Positions 25,191-34,125 of a stretch of 34,125 nucleotides of DNA are shown here, piece after piece (within the stretch, counting starts at the first letter, position 1; each line of letters starts with the position of its first letter). The DNA comes from Lachnospiraceae bacterium. GTDB lineage: Bacteria > Bacillota > Clostridia > Lachnospirales > Lachnospiraceae. A program made the translations under genes and the position numbers. The stretch spans positions 1-34,125 of the forward strand of contig JAGAQI010000088.1 of assembly GCA_017622795.1 (NCBI GenBank). Direction: 5' to 3'. Below the pieces are notes generated by a model. The model worked only from the letters and a program-made list of their open reading frames with translations. It was not told the origin of the DNA and searched no databases.

Positions 25191-25760
25191 ATGAGAGTAA
25201 TTGCCGGTTCCAGACGTCATTTAATTTTAAAAACGGTACCGGGTATGGCTGTCCGCCCAACCCAGGACAGAACAAAGGAAACATTGTTCAATATTCTGAA
25301 TCCATATTTGGCCGATTGTCGTTTTTTGGATTTATTCAGCGGTAGCGGAGCCATTGGCATAGAGGCATTAAGCCGCGGGGCAAAGGACGTGGTCATGGTA
25401 GAACAAAGCGCGGAGTCCCTTGCCTGTATAAAAGAAAATTTAAAAACTACAAAATTGACCGACGAGGCACGGGTGCTTGCCATGGATGTTTTTTGTGCTA
25501 TTCCGAAGCTGGAAGCAGAAGGTAAGCCTTTTGACATTATCTTTATGGATCCGCCGTATGATAATGAACTGGAAAAACGTGTCTTAACCATGTTGGCGGA
25601 TTCTTGTCTGATAAACGAAGAAACATTAATTGTGGTGGAAGCTTCCCTGCAAACCGATTTTTCTTATGCAGAAAACCTGGGGCTGGAAGTGTTCCGTGAA
25701 AAGAAATATAAGAATAACCAGCATGTGTTTATTCAGACTTTGGAAAATGAGCCGGCATAG
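25191..25760 (+). CDS. rsmD: 16S rRNA (guanine-966-N2)-methyltransferase RsmD
   Basis: A 189-residue cytoplasmic enzyme that methylates G966 of 16S rRNA using S-adenosylmethionine. The N-terminal signature [15 protein letters not shown], the SAM-binding [16 protein letters not shown] (about residue 44) and the catalytic DPPYD motif (about 122) are all present. Length is normal. It is followed after 29 bases by coaD, an order conserved across Firmicutes. Confidence 0.95.
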   Translation: MRVIAGSRRHLILKTVPGMAVRPTQDRTKETLFNILNPYLADCRFLDLFSGSGAIGIEALSRGAKDVVMVEQSAESLACIKENLKTTKLTDEARVLAMDVFCAIPKLEAEGKPFDIIFMDPPYDNELEKRVLTMLADSCLINEETLIVVEASLQTDFSYAENLGLEVFREKKYKNNQHVFIQTLENEPA

Positions 25761-25789
25761 ACAGGTTCAGTAGAAATGGAGATACGACT

Positions 25790-26302
25790 ATGAGAATCGG
25801 GATTTATCCGGGCAGCTTTGATCCGGTAACCCAGGGACATCTGGATATTATTCTCCGGGCGTCCAAGTTGGTGGACAAGCTGATTATCGGTGTGTTAATA
25901 AACGGTGCAAAAAAGCCAATGTTTTCTATGGAAGAGCGTGTAGAACTGATTCGTCGTGTGACAAAAGATCTTCCTAACGTTGAAGTAGAAGGCTTTGACG
26001 GTTTACTGGTGGATTTTGCACAGCAAAAGGGAGCCAGCGTTTTAGTCCGTGGCTTACGAGCGGTAACAGACTTTGAATACGAACTTCAGATTGCCCAGAC
26101 AAACCATAAATTAAATCCTTTAGTGGATACCATATTTTTAACTACAAGTGTAGAATATTCCTACGTAAGTTCCAGCATTGTGCGTGAAATTGCATCTTAT
26201 GGCGGAGACATCAGTCAGTTTGTACCGGAATCCATCGTAGACGATATATATAAGAAGGCAGGAGAGGATAAATCCTCTGCCCGCATAAGTGGGCGAAATT
26301 AG
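25790..26302 (+). CDS. coaD: Phosphopantetheine adenylyltransferase CoaD
   Basis: A 170-residue enzyme of coenzyme A synthesis that transfers AMP from ATP to 4'-phosphopantetheine. The nucleotidyltransferase signature [10 protein letters not shown] (T14-Q15-G16-H17) and the later [12 protein letters not shown] and [11 protein letters not shown] motifs are intact. It is probably cotranscribed with rsmD. Confidence 0.96.
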   Translation: MRIGIYPGSFDPVTQGHLDIILRASKLVDKLIIGVLINGAKKPMFSMEERVELIRRVTKDLPNVEVEGFDGLLVDFAQQKGASVLVRGLRAVTDFEYELQIAQTNHKLNPLVDTIFLTTSVEYSYVSSSIVREIASYGGDISQFVPESIVDDIYKKAGEDKSSARISGRN

Positions 26303-26367
26303 GATTTCCTGCGGATACAGCAGAAATTTTCGTTTTCTGATTGTCAAGAAACAAGGAGGATTAGACC

Positions 26368-27024
26368 ATGAGTCAGAACAGAATTGAGCAGTTAATCGAA
26401 GAAATGTATGAATATATCGAAGGATGTAAGCCAAAGGGCTTCTCCACAACCCAGGTGGTTGTCATGAAGGAAGAAATCTACGACATTTTGGATGAAATGA
26501 AGTTAAAAATTCCGGAAGAAATTAAGCGTTGCGCAAAAGTGGTGGCTAACAAGGACCAGATTATTGCCAGTGCAGAAGAGCGTGCGGAAAAAATTATCGC
26601 AGATGCAAAGCGCCAGGCAGAAATGCTTGTTCAGGAAAGTGAAATCATGCGTCAGGCGTACTTACAGGCAAATGAAATGGTGTCCCGTGCAACGCAGCAG
26701 GCAGACACTATCTTCCAACAGGCAAGCAACGATGCAGAAACCATCAGTATGGGTGCTCTTCGTTATACTAATGAAATGCTTACCGAAGTTGAGCGTGTTA
26801 TTGCTTATACTTATGAGGAAGCAAAGGCAAAAACCGAGGCAATGCTTACTACTTTAGAAGAAAACTTAAAAATTGTCCAGGAAAACCGCAGAGAGTTAAA
26901 CGAGGAGGTTGTTCCGCAGGAAGTGCCAACCGCGACTGCGCAGGAGACAAAGCCGGAGCGCCGGGAAGAAGATGACGACCTGTACAATTTTGATGCTGAT
27001 GCATTTCTTGACAATATTGAGTAA
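26368..27024 (+). CDS. Coiled-coil protein, function unknown
   Basis: A 218-residue soluble protein. Residues 1-60 are helical and the stretch about 65-185 is a long Glu/Gln/Ala-rich coiled coil (SAEERAEKIIADAKRQAEML, QANEMVSRATQQADTIFQQA). The C-terminus is acidic (EEDDDLYNFDADAFLDNIE). Proteins like this sit beside coaD in Lachnospiraceae and are often labelled ATPase or ATP synthase subunit, a low-complexity match without a nucleotide-binding motif here. A DivIVA-like cell-division or envelope role is possible. AAGGAGG precedes the ATG. Confidence 0.7.
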   Translation: MSQNRIEQLIEEMYEYIEGCKPKGFSTTQVVVMKEEIYDILDEMKLKIPEEIKRCAKVVANKDQIIASAEERAEKIIADAKRQAEMLVQESEIMRQAYLQANEMVSRATQQADTIFQQASNDAETISMGALRYTNEMLTEVERVIAYTYEEAKAKTEAMLTTLEENLKIVQENRRELNEEVVPQEVPTATAQETKPERREEDDDLYNFDADAFLDNIE

Positions 27025-27076
27025 TATAATGGGGCGTTTGGCTAAATATTATTAAGTGAAGAATACGGATTATTAC

Positions 27077-27116
27077 AAGAGAAAGTGTTATTTTACACTT
27101 TCTCTTTCATTTTTTG
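27077..27116 (+). terminator. Intrinsic terminator after the coiled-coil gene
   Basis: A 12-bp perfect stem (AAGAGAAAGTGT at 27077-27088, ACACTTTCTCTT at 27095-27106) with a 6-nt loop is followed by TCATTTTTTG. It closes the rsmD-coaD-coiled-coil unit. Confidence 0.85.
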
Positions 27117-27197
27117 TTTTTGTATTGATATCGTGTTTTGGACACCATTTTGTTTAAAAATGGACCTCGGCGGGGACAGTTTTGGTACATCCTTATA

Positions 27198-27206
27198 TGC
27201 TATACT
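27198..27206 (+). promoter_or_regulatory. Extended -10 promoter of the accessory island
   Basis: TGCTATACT fits the extended -10 form (TGN then TATACT), with no good -35 box. Transcription would start near 27213, about 70 bases before the first island gene. The 27025-27282 gap otherwise holds only the terminator and a small CCATTTT/AAAATGG inverted repeat (about 27144-27162). Confidence 0.5.
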
Positions 27207-27282
27207 TACTTTGTGAAATTCTACATGTACTTTTTTTAGATTCATGTAATGTCAGAGGAAAATGAAAAGGAGAGCAGAAAAG

Positions 27283-28176
27283 ATGGAACAGAATGAAAAA
27301 CAGAAGAATAATGAAGGGAAATTTTTGAAATGGAAAAAAATATTACTTATTTGTGTTCCATGTTTGATTGTTGTTACCGCAATCATTATTATTCTCATCG
27401 CAGTTAGTGCGGTAAAAGAGTGTAAAAGTATTTATTATGATTCGAAAGCATTTGTTTCCAATTGGAATGAGAGAAGTCAGGAGTCAGATTTGTTAACAGG
27501 GGGAGAAAAAATATCAAATGAAAAAGGAGATCACTTTTATTTTTTGCCCAACGGATCTGAATTGAGTTACAAGGTACAAACGGTTTGGGGTTATCGTTAC
27601 CTTTCGGATATAACATTGGAGTTTTCGGAGGAAACACAAGAAGAAGCATATGAATTATCAAAACAACTGCTGACAGTAGTGCAAGAAATTGACGACAAAG
27701 AGTCAGTTTATAACAATGCAGTTATAAAGGTGGGCGAGAATGAGGTTTCTCATTTTGTGCTCCAGGCAAGAGGAAGTGCTGAGTTTTGGAAATCTGGCAC
27801 CGTGGGTCAGAATATCGGAAGTGAAGAAAATTCAGAAGATAGTATTCTTGGAACATGGGTTAAGGCGACGGGTGTGTGTTACAGTTTTGAGGCAGATGGG
27901 CATATGTCAGTATATCTTGTTCCGGATTATGACAGTTCGAAAGGAACAACGATGGATGGAAAGGAAGTCCTTTCCTTGGTGCAAGAGATAGAACGTAATT
28001 CACGTGTTATTCGGGGTGGTACATGGGAATATGTCGGCGTTGAAGATGGATATTCCACATACCGAATATACTATTGGAGTTCTAACTATGTTTGTGCTGT
28101 AAAAGGCGAAGAAATGCTGATGGGATTAGAATCAGGCATAGGAGATATCAGTTATTTGGCAAAAATTTCTGAGTAA
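27283..28176 (+). CDS. Membrane-anchored protein, paralogue A of the island
   Basis: A 297-residue protein not assigned to a family. A Lys/Asn-rich cytoplasmic N-terminus is followed by one transmembrane helix (about residues 17-40), so most of it lies outside. Residues about 48-150 match paralogue B at 29757 (FVSNWNERSQESD, KISNEKGDHFYFLPNG, ITLEFSEETQEEA, EIDDKES). Residues about 185-297 are a different, lipocalin-like tail (ILGTWVKATGVCYSFEADGH, GGTWEYVGVEDGYSTYRIYYW). ATG 27283 has AAGGAGAG 8 bases upstream and is preferred to ATG 27262. Codon use is more AT-rich than in flanking housekeeping genes. Confidence 0.75.
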   Translation: MEQNEKQKNNEGKFLKWKKILLICVPCLIVVTAIIIILIAVSAVKECKSIYYDSKAFVSNWNERSQESDLLTGGEKISNEKGDHFYFLPNGSELSYKVQTVWGYRYLSDITLEFSEETQEEAYELSKQLLTVVQEIDDKESVYNNAVIKVGENEVSHFVLQARGSAEFWKSGTVGQNIGSEENSEDSILGTWVKATGVCYSFEADGHMSVYLVPDYDSSKGTTMDGKEVLSLVQEIERNSRVIRGGTWEYVGVEDGYSTYRIYYWSSNYVCAVKGEEMLMGLESGIGDISYLAKISE

Positions 28177-28224
28177 GAGGATAGAAGCAGGATATCTTAG
28201 ATTAAATAGAAGGAGTGATGAACG

Positions 28225-29217
28225 ATGGAAGGAAAAAATAAAATTAAATTTTTGAAAACTCTCGAAATTATGCGAAAGACTGATGAAAATCATCCTCTAA
28301 CTATTGATGAGATTAGAAGAGAACTTGAAAAATATGGTATTGATGCAGAAAGAAAATCAATATCAAGAGATTTGAAAGTACTTGAAAATTCGGGCTATCA
28401 GATTGTTTTGTGTGAAAATCACAACGATGGTTGGTACATGATAGAGCATATCTTTCAGGATTTCGAACTAAAACTGATTGCAGATGCAATCGCTTCTACC
28501 AAAATTCTTACAATTGAGGATACTCGAAGTTTGATTAAAAGAATAAAAAGTTTTGCTACTTTGGAAGCAGAAAGTTTTATTGACAATACAGTAGTGCTTG
28601 ACTCGCTAATAAAGGAGAAGGAGCGTCGTTTATCCATTTATTTTGATTTAGTGATGAGAGCTATTGTTGCTAACAAAAAGATTACTTTTCAGTATATTGA
28701 CCGTATGAGCAGTGGAAAAGCGATTAGGAATAATGGAGAAGTAATTCGGGCTTCGCCATATTATCTTATTCCAACGTATGGAAAATATTATGTTGCCTGT
28801 TGTCCGGAAGATTCAACATCAGTGCATAATTACAGATTGGATCTGATGGTCAATATTCAAATGACGAATTTAGATGTCAGACCAAAGATACAGGTGGATG
28901 AGTTAAAAGAAATAGGTCACACAATGACAGATAGCGATTATCTGAGAATAAGCGCACATTCATGGACCGGATTAAAAGAAACAGTGACACTGGAAGGAAT
29001 AAATTGGTGCAGGCTTAATGTTTTCGATAAGTTTGGTAATGACATAATGATTCATAGCAAAGGAGAAGACAAGTTTATTGCTCATGTAAATGTTGCGGTA
29101 AATGAAGGATTTTATCAGTGGCTTGCAAGTTATGGAATAAATCTTAAATTACTCAGTCCGGAAAACAGGGTGGCCGAGTTTAAGGAATATATAAAAAGAA
29201 TATACGAGCAGTATTAA
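28225..29217 (+). CDS. WYL-domain transcriptional regulator
   Basis: A 330-residue regulator. Residues about 1-75 are a winged helix (HPLTIDEIRRELEKYG, then AERKSISRDLKVLENSGY). Residues about 150-245 carry the WYL fold (KKITFQYIDR, ASPYYLIPTYGKYYVACC, NYRLDLMVNI), and the C-terminal WCX-like end is GFYQWLASYGINLKLLSPE. WYL proteins respond to ligands or nucleic acids and regulate stress, DNA-repair or defence genes. Here the neighbours are surface proteins with no nuclease, so a defence role is not supported. It is the second gene of a four-gene unit and probably controls it. Confidence 0.9.
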   Translation: MEGKNKIKFLKTLEIMRKTDENHPLTIDEIRRELEKYGIDAERKSISRDLKVLENSGYQIVLCENHNDGWYMIEHIFQDFELKLIADAIASTKILTIEDTRSLIKRIKSFATLEAESFIDNTVVLDSLIKEKERRLSIYFDLVMRAIVANKKITFQYIDRMSSGKAIRNNGEVIRASPYYLIPTYGKYYVACCPEDSTSVHNYRLDLMVNIQMTNLDVRPKIQVDELKEIGHTMTDSDYLRISAHSWTGLKETVTLEGINWCRLNVFDKFGNDIMIHSKGEDKFIAHVNVAVNEGFYQWLASYGINLKLLSPENRVAEFKEYIKRIYEQY

Positions 29218-29233
29218 TACGGAGGTAGAGATT

Positions 29234-29707
29234 ATGAGAAAAATTAGTTGGAAAAAGGTTGTATTGGTTGCTTTGCTTGGCATGTGTATGCTTTTAGGTG
29301 CTTGTGGGAAAAAAGGACCTACGGAGTCTGAGCTGACAGAGGCACTATCCAATTGTAAATATAGCGTGTATTCGTTATCAATTAAAGTCGGAGTATTGGT
29401 AAATAATTGTGTTGCTGATTATGAGATATCCTATTATACGCCCTTGGAAGCAGTTGAAAAAGGATATATTAGTTCCGCTATGTCGGTGGTGACAGACGAT
29501 GAAATACGCGAGAATACATATGTTGCGTGTATTTCTGGCGGAGTAAGACCAAATTTGGAACTTCCGTCCTATACTGTGGATACAGAAAAAGCACTTGTAG
29601 CAATTTTGACATATGATGATGACGGTAATCTACTGGAATCAAGTGTTGAGTATATTAGTGATTATTTGAATGCAGCAGCTATCCAGTTGATGACAAGTCC
29701 GTATTAA
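29234..29707 (+). CDS. Small lipoprotein of the WYL island
   Basis: A 157-residue lipoprotein with Cys24 in the lipobox LLGAC. The mature part is short and mixed alpha/beta (SVYSLSIKVGVLVNN, DYEISYYTPLEAVEKGYIS) and matches no family I know. GGAGG precedes the ATG, 16 bases after the WYL gene, implying cotranscription. It may act at the outer membrane face with the two anchored paralogues. Confidence 0.75.
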   Translation: MRKISWKKVVLVALLGMCMLLGACGKKGPTESELTEALSNCKYSVYSLSIKVGVLVNNCVADYEISYYTPLEAVEKGYISSAMSVVTDDEIRENTYVACISGGVRPNLELPSYTVDTEKALVAILTYDDDGNLLESSVEYISDYLNAAAIQLMTSPY

Positions 29708-29756
29708 AGTAGAGCGGCATTTCCTGAAATGTGTGTCTACGAAAAAGGAGAAGAGT

Positions 29757-30968
29757 ATGGAAACGGAAAAGATGATAAAAGATACAGTAGAGCAGAAAAA
29801 CCAGAAAAAGAAAATTCTGTTGATATGTGTAATGACTGTACTTCTTATTGGTGTTGTTATTTGGGCAATTCAAGTAATCCCGGTAGCAAATCATTATAAA
29901 GAGGAACGCGGCAATGCCAAAGAGTTTGTTTCTAATTGGAATGCGAGAAGTAAAGAGTCTGATTCGCTGACAAAGGGAATAAAAATTTCAGCAGCAAGCG
30001 GAGACCATACATATTCATTAGAGAATGGTGTTACTTTAAAATATTCGATTAATTCATTTTGGTGGGTTAAGTATTTTTCAACAAGTGTTATTCTGGAGTT
30101 TTCTGAAGATGGACAGGAAGTGGTATTTGACACTTCGACGAAACTTCTTGAACTGTTTGATGAGATAGATGATAAAGAAGGAATGTTGGCAGATGCAATG
30201 GAAAAGGTAGAAGTAGACAAGCCAACTACTATTTCCAAATTTTCTGTATCGAAATACAACGGAGAATACAGTGCAAATTTTATTGAAGAGAAGATTTTGA
30301 AATCAAATTCTGCCATAGGATATTCATGGAATCTGACAATGGAGGAGTGGTGTGAGAATTTTAACAGTAATCTGAGTTTGGCGATAGAAGATGCAGCCCA
30401 GGCTGGCTATGACTGGCTATGTGATATAGGATTTGAGGCAGAAGTCGACGCAACTACTAAGGAGGAGCTTGTTGAAACATATACTCAACAATATCCATCA
30501 ATCAGCGTGGCTGATTTCAAAAAGGTGGACGTATGGACGGACGGCACACATGAATTTACATCATACGGATACCGCTATCCGAGTTGGGAAGATGTCCTAT
30601 GTCAGATATCGTTTTTTGTGGATGAAAACGGATATATTTTTGATGTAGAATGTTTGCTTGTGCAAGGCCTTCTTGATACGAATAATCAATATGTAGCCGG
30701 AGACAGACGATTCAATTTTATGGAGTTTTATGGTTACCCTGCATTGGCATGTGCCGGAACAGGGGTAACTTATTCTAAGGCATTGAACGGAGTGAATAGA
30801 TTTTATGATGAATCTGATTTGGCGACGATTAATTTGACGGACGAAGTAAGCGTAGGAGTGACAGTAACAAAGGATGGACTGGTTTTCATATGTCTGCCGA
30901 ACAAAGAAGGTAATTTTGACAGTTATTTATCCTTGCTGGATAGATGGACTTTAAAGTCAGCAGAATAA
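29757..30968 (+). CDS. Membrane-anchored protein, paralogue B of the island
   Basis: A 403-residue protein with one N-terminal transmembrane helix (about residues 20-42). Residues about 50-155 align by eye with paralogue A (FVSNWNARSKESD, KISAASGDHTYSLENG, VILEFSEDGQEV, EIDDKEG). The rest (about 175-403) differs from A and includes WNLTMEEWCENFNSN, AAQAGYDWLCDIGF and a beta-rich end. No family is recognised. ATG 29757 is chosen because AAAAGGAG lies 6 bases upstream; a GTG at 29733 lacks one. Confidence 0.75.
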   Translation: METEKMIKDTVEQKNQKKKILLICVMTVLLIGVVIWAIQVIPVANHYKEERGNAKEFVSNWNARSKESDSLTKGIKISAASGDHTYSLENGVTLKYSINSFWWVKYFSTSVILEFSEDGQEVVFDTSTKLLELFDEIDDKEGMLADAMEKVEVDKPTTISKFSVSKYNGEYSANFIEEKILKSNSAIGYSWNLTMEEWCENFNSNLSLAIEDAAQAGYDWLCDIGFEAEVDATTKEELVETYTQQYPSISVADFKKVDVWTDGTHEFTSYGYRYPSWEDVLCQISFFVDENGYIFDVECLLVQGLLDTNNQYVAGDRRFNFMEFYGYPALACAGTGVTYSKALNGVNRFYDESDLATINLTDEVSVGVTVTKDGLVFICLPNKEGNFDSYLSLLDRWTLKSAE

Positions 30969-30974
30969 AGTACA

Positions 30975-31005
30975 AAGAGAGTGTGTTTTTTTAACACACT
31001 CTCTT
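30975..31005. terminator. Bidirectional terminator
   Basis: A 13-bp perfect stem (AAGAGAGTGTGTT at 30975-30987, AACACACTCTCTT at 30993-31005) with a TTTTT loop lies between the convergent island and tmcAL genes, serving both directions. T-runs outside the stem are modest. Confidence 0.75.
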
Positions 31006-31045
31006 ATAATATATTGCAGTATTTTGCGATTTAATGACGTTGGCT

Positions 31046-32302
31046 TTAGATGAGTTCAATACTATGTTTCATATCGGTAACAAACGGTGTACCGAATTTG
31101 GAAGACACAATCCGGTTGTATAAATCTGCTGCCGCTACATCTTCAAAGAACATAGCAAGCGCAGATTCGCCTAACACCTTTCTTGCTTCGGCGGGTTTTG
31201 TAATAAACGGTATCTGAGAGTGCTCCTTAATCTCTTTCATGAGAGGGGAAGCGCTTTTTTTCATGGCAAGCAGGCGGGCATAAGGCACAAAAGGACTAGC
31301 AGTATTTTCGGAAGTTTTTTTCTCTTTTAATCCTAGTAAAATATGAATCAGTGCCCGGTTGATGCGGGCATAGGTGTACTGTTTATGCTTGATTGCTTCA
31401 ATCAATTCCGTAAAAGGCATAAATTCATCCCGGAAACTGTAGATGCGGTCTGCCAGTTCCTTCGGAACATCCAGGAAGGAGGCAAGGGAATTTTTTGTTT
31501 CTGTGGCAATCCGGGCGGAGAGCAGCAGGGAGAAATCATTTAGTGTAACCGGAGCAAAAATGCCGTAGCTTTCTGCAAATATGCGGTAGCTTTCCGACGG
31601 AAGTAAAGGCTGGGCTGCGGCAATGCTTCCTGCTTCTTTGGAAAGTGCGGCGCGGATGGCGCTTGCACTGGCAATCAGGGTGCCGGAGTCATTAGAAAAT
31701 GCAGTGTGTTCGTCGTGATAGCCGGTTCCGGTGCGGGTTATGGTGTGAGGCTTTATGGAGGAAGCCAGTTTTTTTATTGCTTTCAGATATTCCAGGCCAA
31801 GCAGATTGTTTGGCTTTTCCAAAAGTTCCGGTTCAATGTCTGAGGCGACACCGGACTCTTTCACAGCCAGGGCAAAGGCCTTTGGATAGGAGAGCCCTTC
31901 CCGTAAATTTTTCTGGATGGCATGTTGAAAGTCTTCCGGTTCGTTTAGAAGAAGGTCGGAGGCTTTGGTAAAATCGGATAATTTTCCGTACTCGCTGCCA
32001 AAACACAGGTAGTCCACGCAGGAAAGGGCGTTAAACAGTGATACAGCTCCCGTAGCGAAGAGTTCTGCACTGGCGGTGGCATAACGTACCGGCAGCTCAA
32101 AAACCGCATCTGCGCCGCAGGAAACCGCCATCTTAGCGCGGGTATGCTTGTCAGCAATGCCGGGAATGCCACGCTGGGTGAAATCACCGCTCATGACGGC
32201 AATTACGTAATCGGCACCGGTTTCTTCCTTTACTTTCTGAATCATATAGTCATGCCCGTTGTGAAACGGGTTATATTCTGCAATGATGGCTGCGATGGTC
32301 AT
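31046..32302 (-). CDS. tmcAL: tRNA(Met) cytidine acetate ligase TmcAL
   Basis: A 418-residue enzyme that makes N4-acetylcytidine at the wobble position of elongator tRNA(Met) from acetate and ATP. The N-terminal nucleotidyltransferase signature AEYNPFHNGH (H14-x-x-H17) is followed by VMSGDFTQRGIPGIADKHTRA and FGSEYG. The start is ATG 32302 with AAGGAG at proper spacing; an upstream start at 32362 lacks support. It uses acetate and lies next to pta-ackA, an order known in Firmicutes. Confidence 0.93.
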   Translation of the reverse strand: MTIAAIIAEYNPFHNGHDYMIQKVKEETGADYVIAVMSGDFTQRGIPGIADKHTRAKMAVSCGADAVFELPVRYATASAELFATGAVSLFNALSCVDYLCFGSEYGKLSDFTKASDLLLNEPEDFQHAIQKNLREGLSYPKAFALAVKESGVASDIEPELLEKPNNLLGLEYLKAIKKLASSIKPHTITRTGTGYHDEHTAFSNDSGTLIASASAIRAALSKEAGSIAAAQPLLPSESYRIFAESYGIFAPVTLNDFSLLLSARIATETKNSLASFLDVPKELADRIYSFRDEFMPFTELIEAIKHKQYTYARINRALIHILLGLKEKKTSENTASPFVPYARLLAMKKSASPLMKEIKEHSQIPFITKPAEARKVLGESALAMFFEDVAAADLYNRIVSSKFGTPFVTDMKHSIELI

Positions 32303-32413
32303 GGTAAACGGCTCCTTAACTTTTATATACTTTAGTATGTCCCATATTTTACAGTTTACCACGGGTCGGATAATAAGTAAATTGAAATACCGGAAGAAAA
32401 ATCATTTTTGCAC

Positions 32414-32442
32414 TTGTGAAATAATCGATTTTGGACTATAAT
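32414..32442 (+). promoter_or_regulatory. Sigma-A promoter of pta-ackA
   Basis: TTGTGA (32414-32419) and a perfect TATAAT (32437-32442) are separated by 17 bases. The leader to the pta ATG at 32496 is about 47 bases. Confidence 0.7.
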
Positions 32443-32495
32443 CTATAGTAGATTTATTCTGCGATAAAGCAGAGCAAAACGAAAGGAGAACAATC

Positions 32496-33491
32496 ATGGG
32501 TTTTATTGATGAAATCAAAGTTAGAGCCAGACAGAATATGAAGACAATCGTTCTGCCTGAGACAGAGGACAGAAGAGTACTTGAGGCAGCAGCTATTACA
32601 TTAGCAGAAGGTAATGCTAATATCATTTTAGTTGGTACTGACGAGGAAATCGATAAGAACGCAGAAGGTTTAGATATTTCCAAGGCTACCCGTATCAATC
32701 CTCACACAACAGACAAGCTTCAGAGCTACATTGACAAGCTGGTTGAGCTTCGTCAGGCTAAGGGTATGACTCCTGAAAAGGCAAGAGAAGCTCTTACCAC
32801 AGACTACACAACATTTGCGGTTATGATGGTTAAGATGGGTGACGCAGACGGCGTTGTTTCCGGTGCATGTCACTCCACAGCAAATACATTAAGACCTTGC
32901 TTACAGATTTTAAAGACTGCACCTAACACTAAGTTAGTTTCCGCATTCTTCGTTATCGTAGTTCCAAACTGCGAATACGGCGAAAACGGCACCTTCATTT
33001 TCGGTGACTCCGGTCTTGTTCAGAATCCAAATGCAGAAGAACTTGCAGCTATCGCAGGCAGCTCCGCAAAGAGCTTTGAGCTGTTAGTTGGTAAGGAAGC
33101 AAAGGTTGCTATGCTTTCCCACTCCACTATGGGCAGTGCAAAGCATGCTGACGTAGACAAGGTAGTAGAAGCTACCAAGATTGCTAAGGAATTATATCCA
33201 AACGTAAAGATCGAAGGCGAATTACAGCTTGACGCTGCTATCGTTCCTAGCGTTGGTGCTTCCAAGGCTCCTGGCAGCGACATCGCAGGACAGGCTAACG
33301 TTCTTATCTTCCCTGACCTTGATGCAGGTAACATTGGTTACAAGCTTGCTCAGAGACTTGCTAAGGCAGAAGCTTACGGTCCTATCACACAGGGTATTGC
33401 AGCTCCTGTTAACGACCTTTCCCGTGGCTGCTTCGCAGAGGATATCGTTGGTGTAATTGCCATCACATCCGTACAGGCACAGGCTCAGTAA
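32496..33491 (+). CDS. pta: Phosphate acetyltransferase
   Basis: A 331-residue cytoplasmic enzyme, the short single-domain form, converting acetyl-CoA and phosphate to acetyl phosphate. Signatures include [42 protein letters not shown] and [18 protein letters not shown] precedes the ATG. It is followed 16 bases later by ackA, forming the acetate-producing, ATP-yielding branch of fermentation. Confidence 0.96.
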   Translation: MGFIDEIKVRARQNMKTIVLPETEDRRVLEAAAITLAEGNANIILVGTDEEIDKNAEGLDISKATRINPHTTDKLQSYIDKLVELRQAKGMTPEKAREALTTDYTTFAVMMVKMGDADGVVSGACHSTANTLRPCLQILKTAPNTKLVSAFFVIVVPNCEYGENGTFIFGDSGLVQNPNAEELAAIAGSSAKSFELLVGKEAKVAMLSHSTMGSAKHADVDKVVEATKIAKELYPNVKIEGELQLDAAIVPSVGASKAPGSDIAGQANVLIFPDLDAGNIGYKLAQRLAKAEAYGPITQGIAAPVNDLSRGCFAEDIVGVIAITSVQAQAQ

Positions 33492-33507
33492 GAAAGGAGA
33501 ATTAATC

Positions 33508-34125
33508 ATGAAGGTATTAGTTGTAAACTGCGGAAGTTCTTCCTTAAAGTATCAGTTAATCGATTCCGAAACCGAAAAGGCACTGGCTGTTGGTCTTTGC
33601 GAAAGAATCGGCATTGACGGCAGATTAAACCATACACCTGCCGGCGGAGAAAAGGTTGTTATCAACGATCCGCTTCCAAACCATGAAGTTGCTATCCAGA
33701 GCGTTTTAGCTGCTTTAACAGATGCTAACTATGGTGTAATCAAGTCCCTTGACGAAATCGGCGCTGTTGGTCACAGAGTAGTACACGGCGGCGAAAAGTT
33801 CGCTTCCTCCGTTGTTATTAACGACGAAGTTATCGCAGCAATCGAAGAGTGTAACGACTTAGCACCTCTTCACAATCCTGCAAACTTAATCGGTATCAAT
33901 GCATGTAAGACAATCATGCCCGGCGTACCAATGGTAGCTGTTTTCGATACCGCTTTCCACCAGACAATGCCAAAGGAAGCTTATCTTTACGGTCTTCCAT
34001 TTGAATATTATGACAAGTACAAGATCCGCCGTTACGGCTTCCACGGAACCAGCCACAGCTTCGTTTCCAAGAGAGCCATCGACGTAGCAGGTCTTGACGC
34101 AAAGAACTCTAAGGTTATCGTTTGC
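33508..34125 (+). CDS. ackA: Acetate kinase, 5' part only
   Basis: The first 206 codons, cut by the window end. The enzyme makes ATP and acetate from acetyl phosphate. The ASKHA-fold signatures [13 protein letters not shown] (residue 5), [30 protein letters not shown] and YGFHGTSH are all intact. ATG 33508 has AAAGGAG upstream and follows pta directly. Confidence 0.96.
   Translation, partial: MKVLVVNCGSSSLKYQLIDSETEKALAVGLCERIGIDGRLNHTPAGGEKVVINDPLPNHEVAIQSVLAALTDANYGVIKSLDEIGAVGHRVVHGGEKFASSVVINDEVIAAIEECNDLAPLHNPANLIGINACKTIMPGVPMVAVFDTAFHQTMPKEAYLYGLPFEYYDKYKIRRYGFHGTSHSFVSKRAIDVAGLDAKNSKVIVC

Noticed and set aside
26368-27024. ATP synthase or V-ATPase subunit
   Set aside because: The resemblance is only to Glu/Ala-rich coiled coil; there are no nucleotide-binding motifs and no ATPase operon around it.
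27283-30968. WYL regulator as a sign of an anti-phage defence island
   Set aside because: No nuclease, helicase, methylase, toxin or NTPase gene lies nearby; the neighbours are secreted or anchored proteins.

Overview
The window looks like the chromosome of an anaerobic, spore-forming Firmicute, most likely a gut Lachnospiraceae. Supporting signs are an alpha/beta-type small acid-soluble spore protein, Gram-positive lipoproteins with Thr/Pro/Ala linkers, strong GGAGG ribosome binding sites, moderately low GC, and the housekeeping order rsmD-coaD-(coiled coil)-tmcAL-pta-ackA. The family assignment is inference; no rRNA or other taxonomic marker is present.

Left edge (1-940): a repeat-rich stretch, a gene that has lost its 5' end (140-790), and a large two-way palindrome.

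Arabinan/arabinoside locus (955-24715): an ArsR-type regulator with an unusual C-terminal beta-rich domain is divergent from a nine-gene operon (2273-19754). The operon encodes a GH51 arabinofuranosidase, a ~990-residue solute-binding protein with carbohydrate-binding-like N-terminal modules, two sugar permeases, an NHL-propeller/Yip1 membrane protein, a DUF5696-type protein, a second permease pair, a second solute-binding lipoprotein, and a LamG lipoprotein with four C-terminal repeats. No ABC ATPase is present, so both importers probably share an ATPase encoded elsewhere. After a strong terminator, a second cluster encodes three GH43 enzymes, one surface-anchored and two cytoplasmic, plus a tiny membrane protein. 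The inferred flow is: the surface GH43 lipoprotein cuts arabinan, the lipoproteins and solute-binding proteins capture fragments, the two permease pairs import them, and the cytoplasmic GH43 and GH51 enzymes release arabinose. No arabinose isomerase, kinase or epimerase lies in the window.

Housekeeping and spore genes (24814-27024): an SASP gene, rsmD, coaD and a coiled-coil protein, each block closed by intrinsic terminators.

Accessory island (about 27198-31005): four genes with more AT-rich codon use. Two paralogous membrane-anchored proteins with different tails flank a WYL-domain regulator and a small lipoprotein. The island sits inside the housekeeping series.

Right end (31046-34125): tmcAL on the minus strand, then pta and the 5' part of ackA on the plus strand.

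The best candidates for undescribed biology are the double importer with its NHL-Yip1 and DUF5696 accessory proteins, the repeat-bearing LamG lipoprotein, the regulator with a beta-rich sensor-like domain, and the WYL island. Family names come from reading motifs by eye; no search was run.
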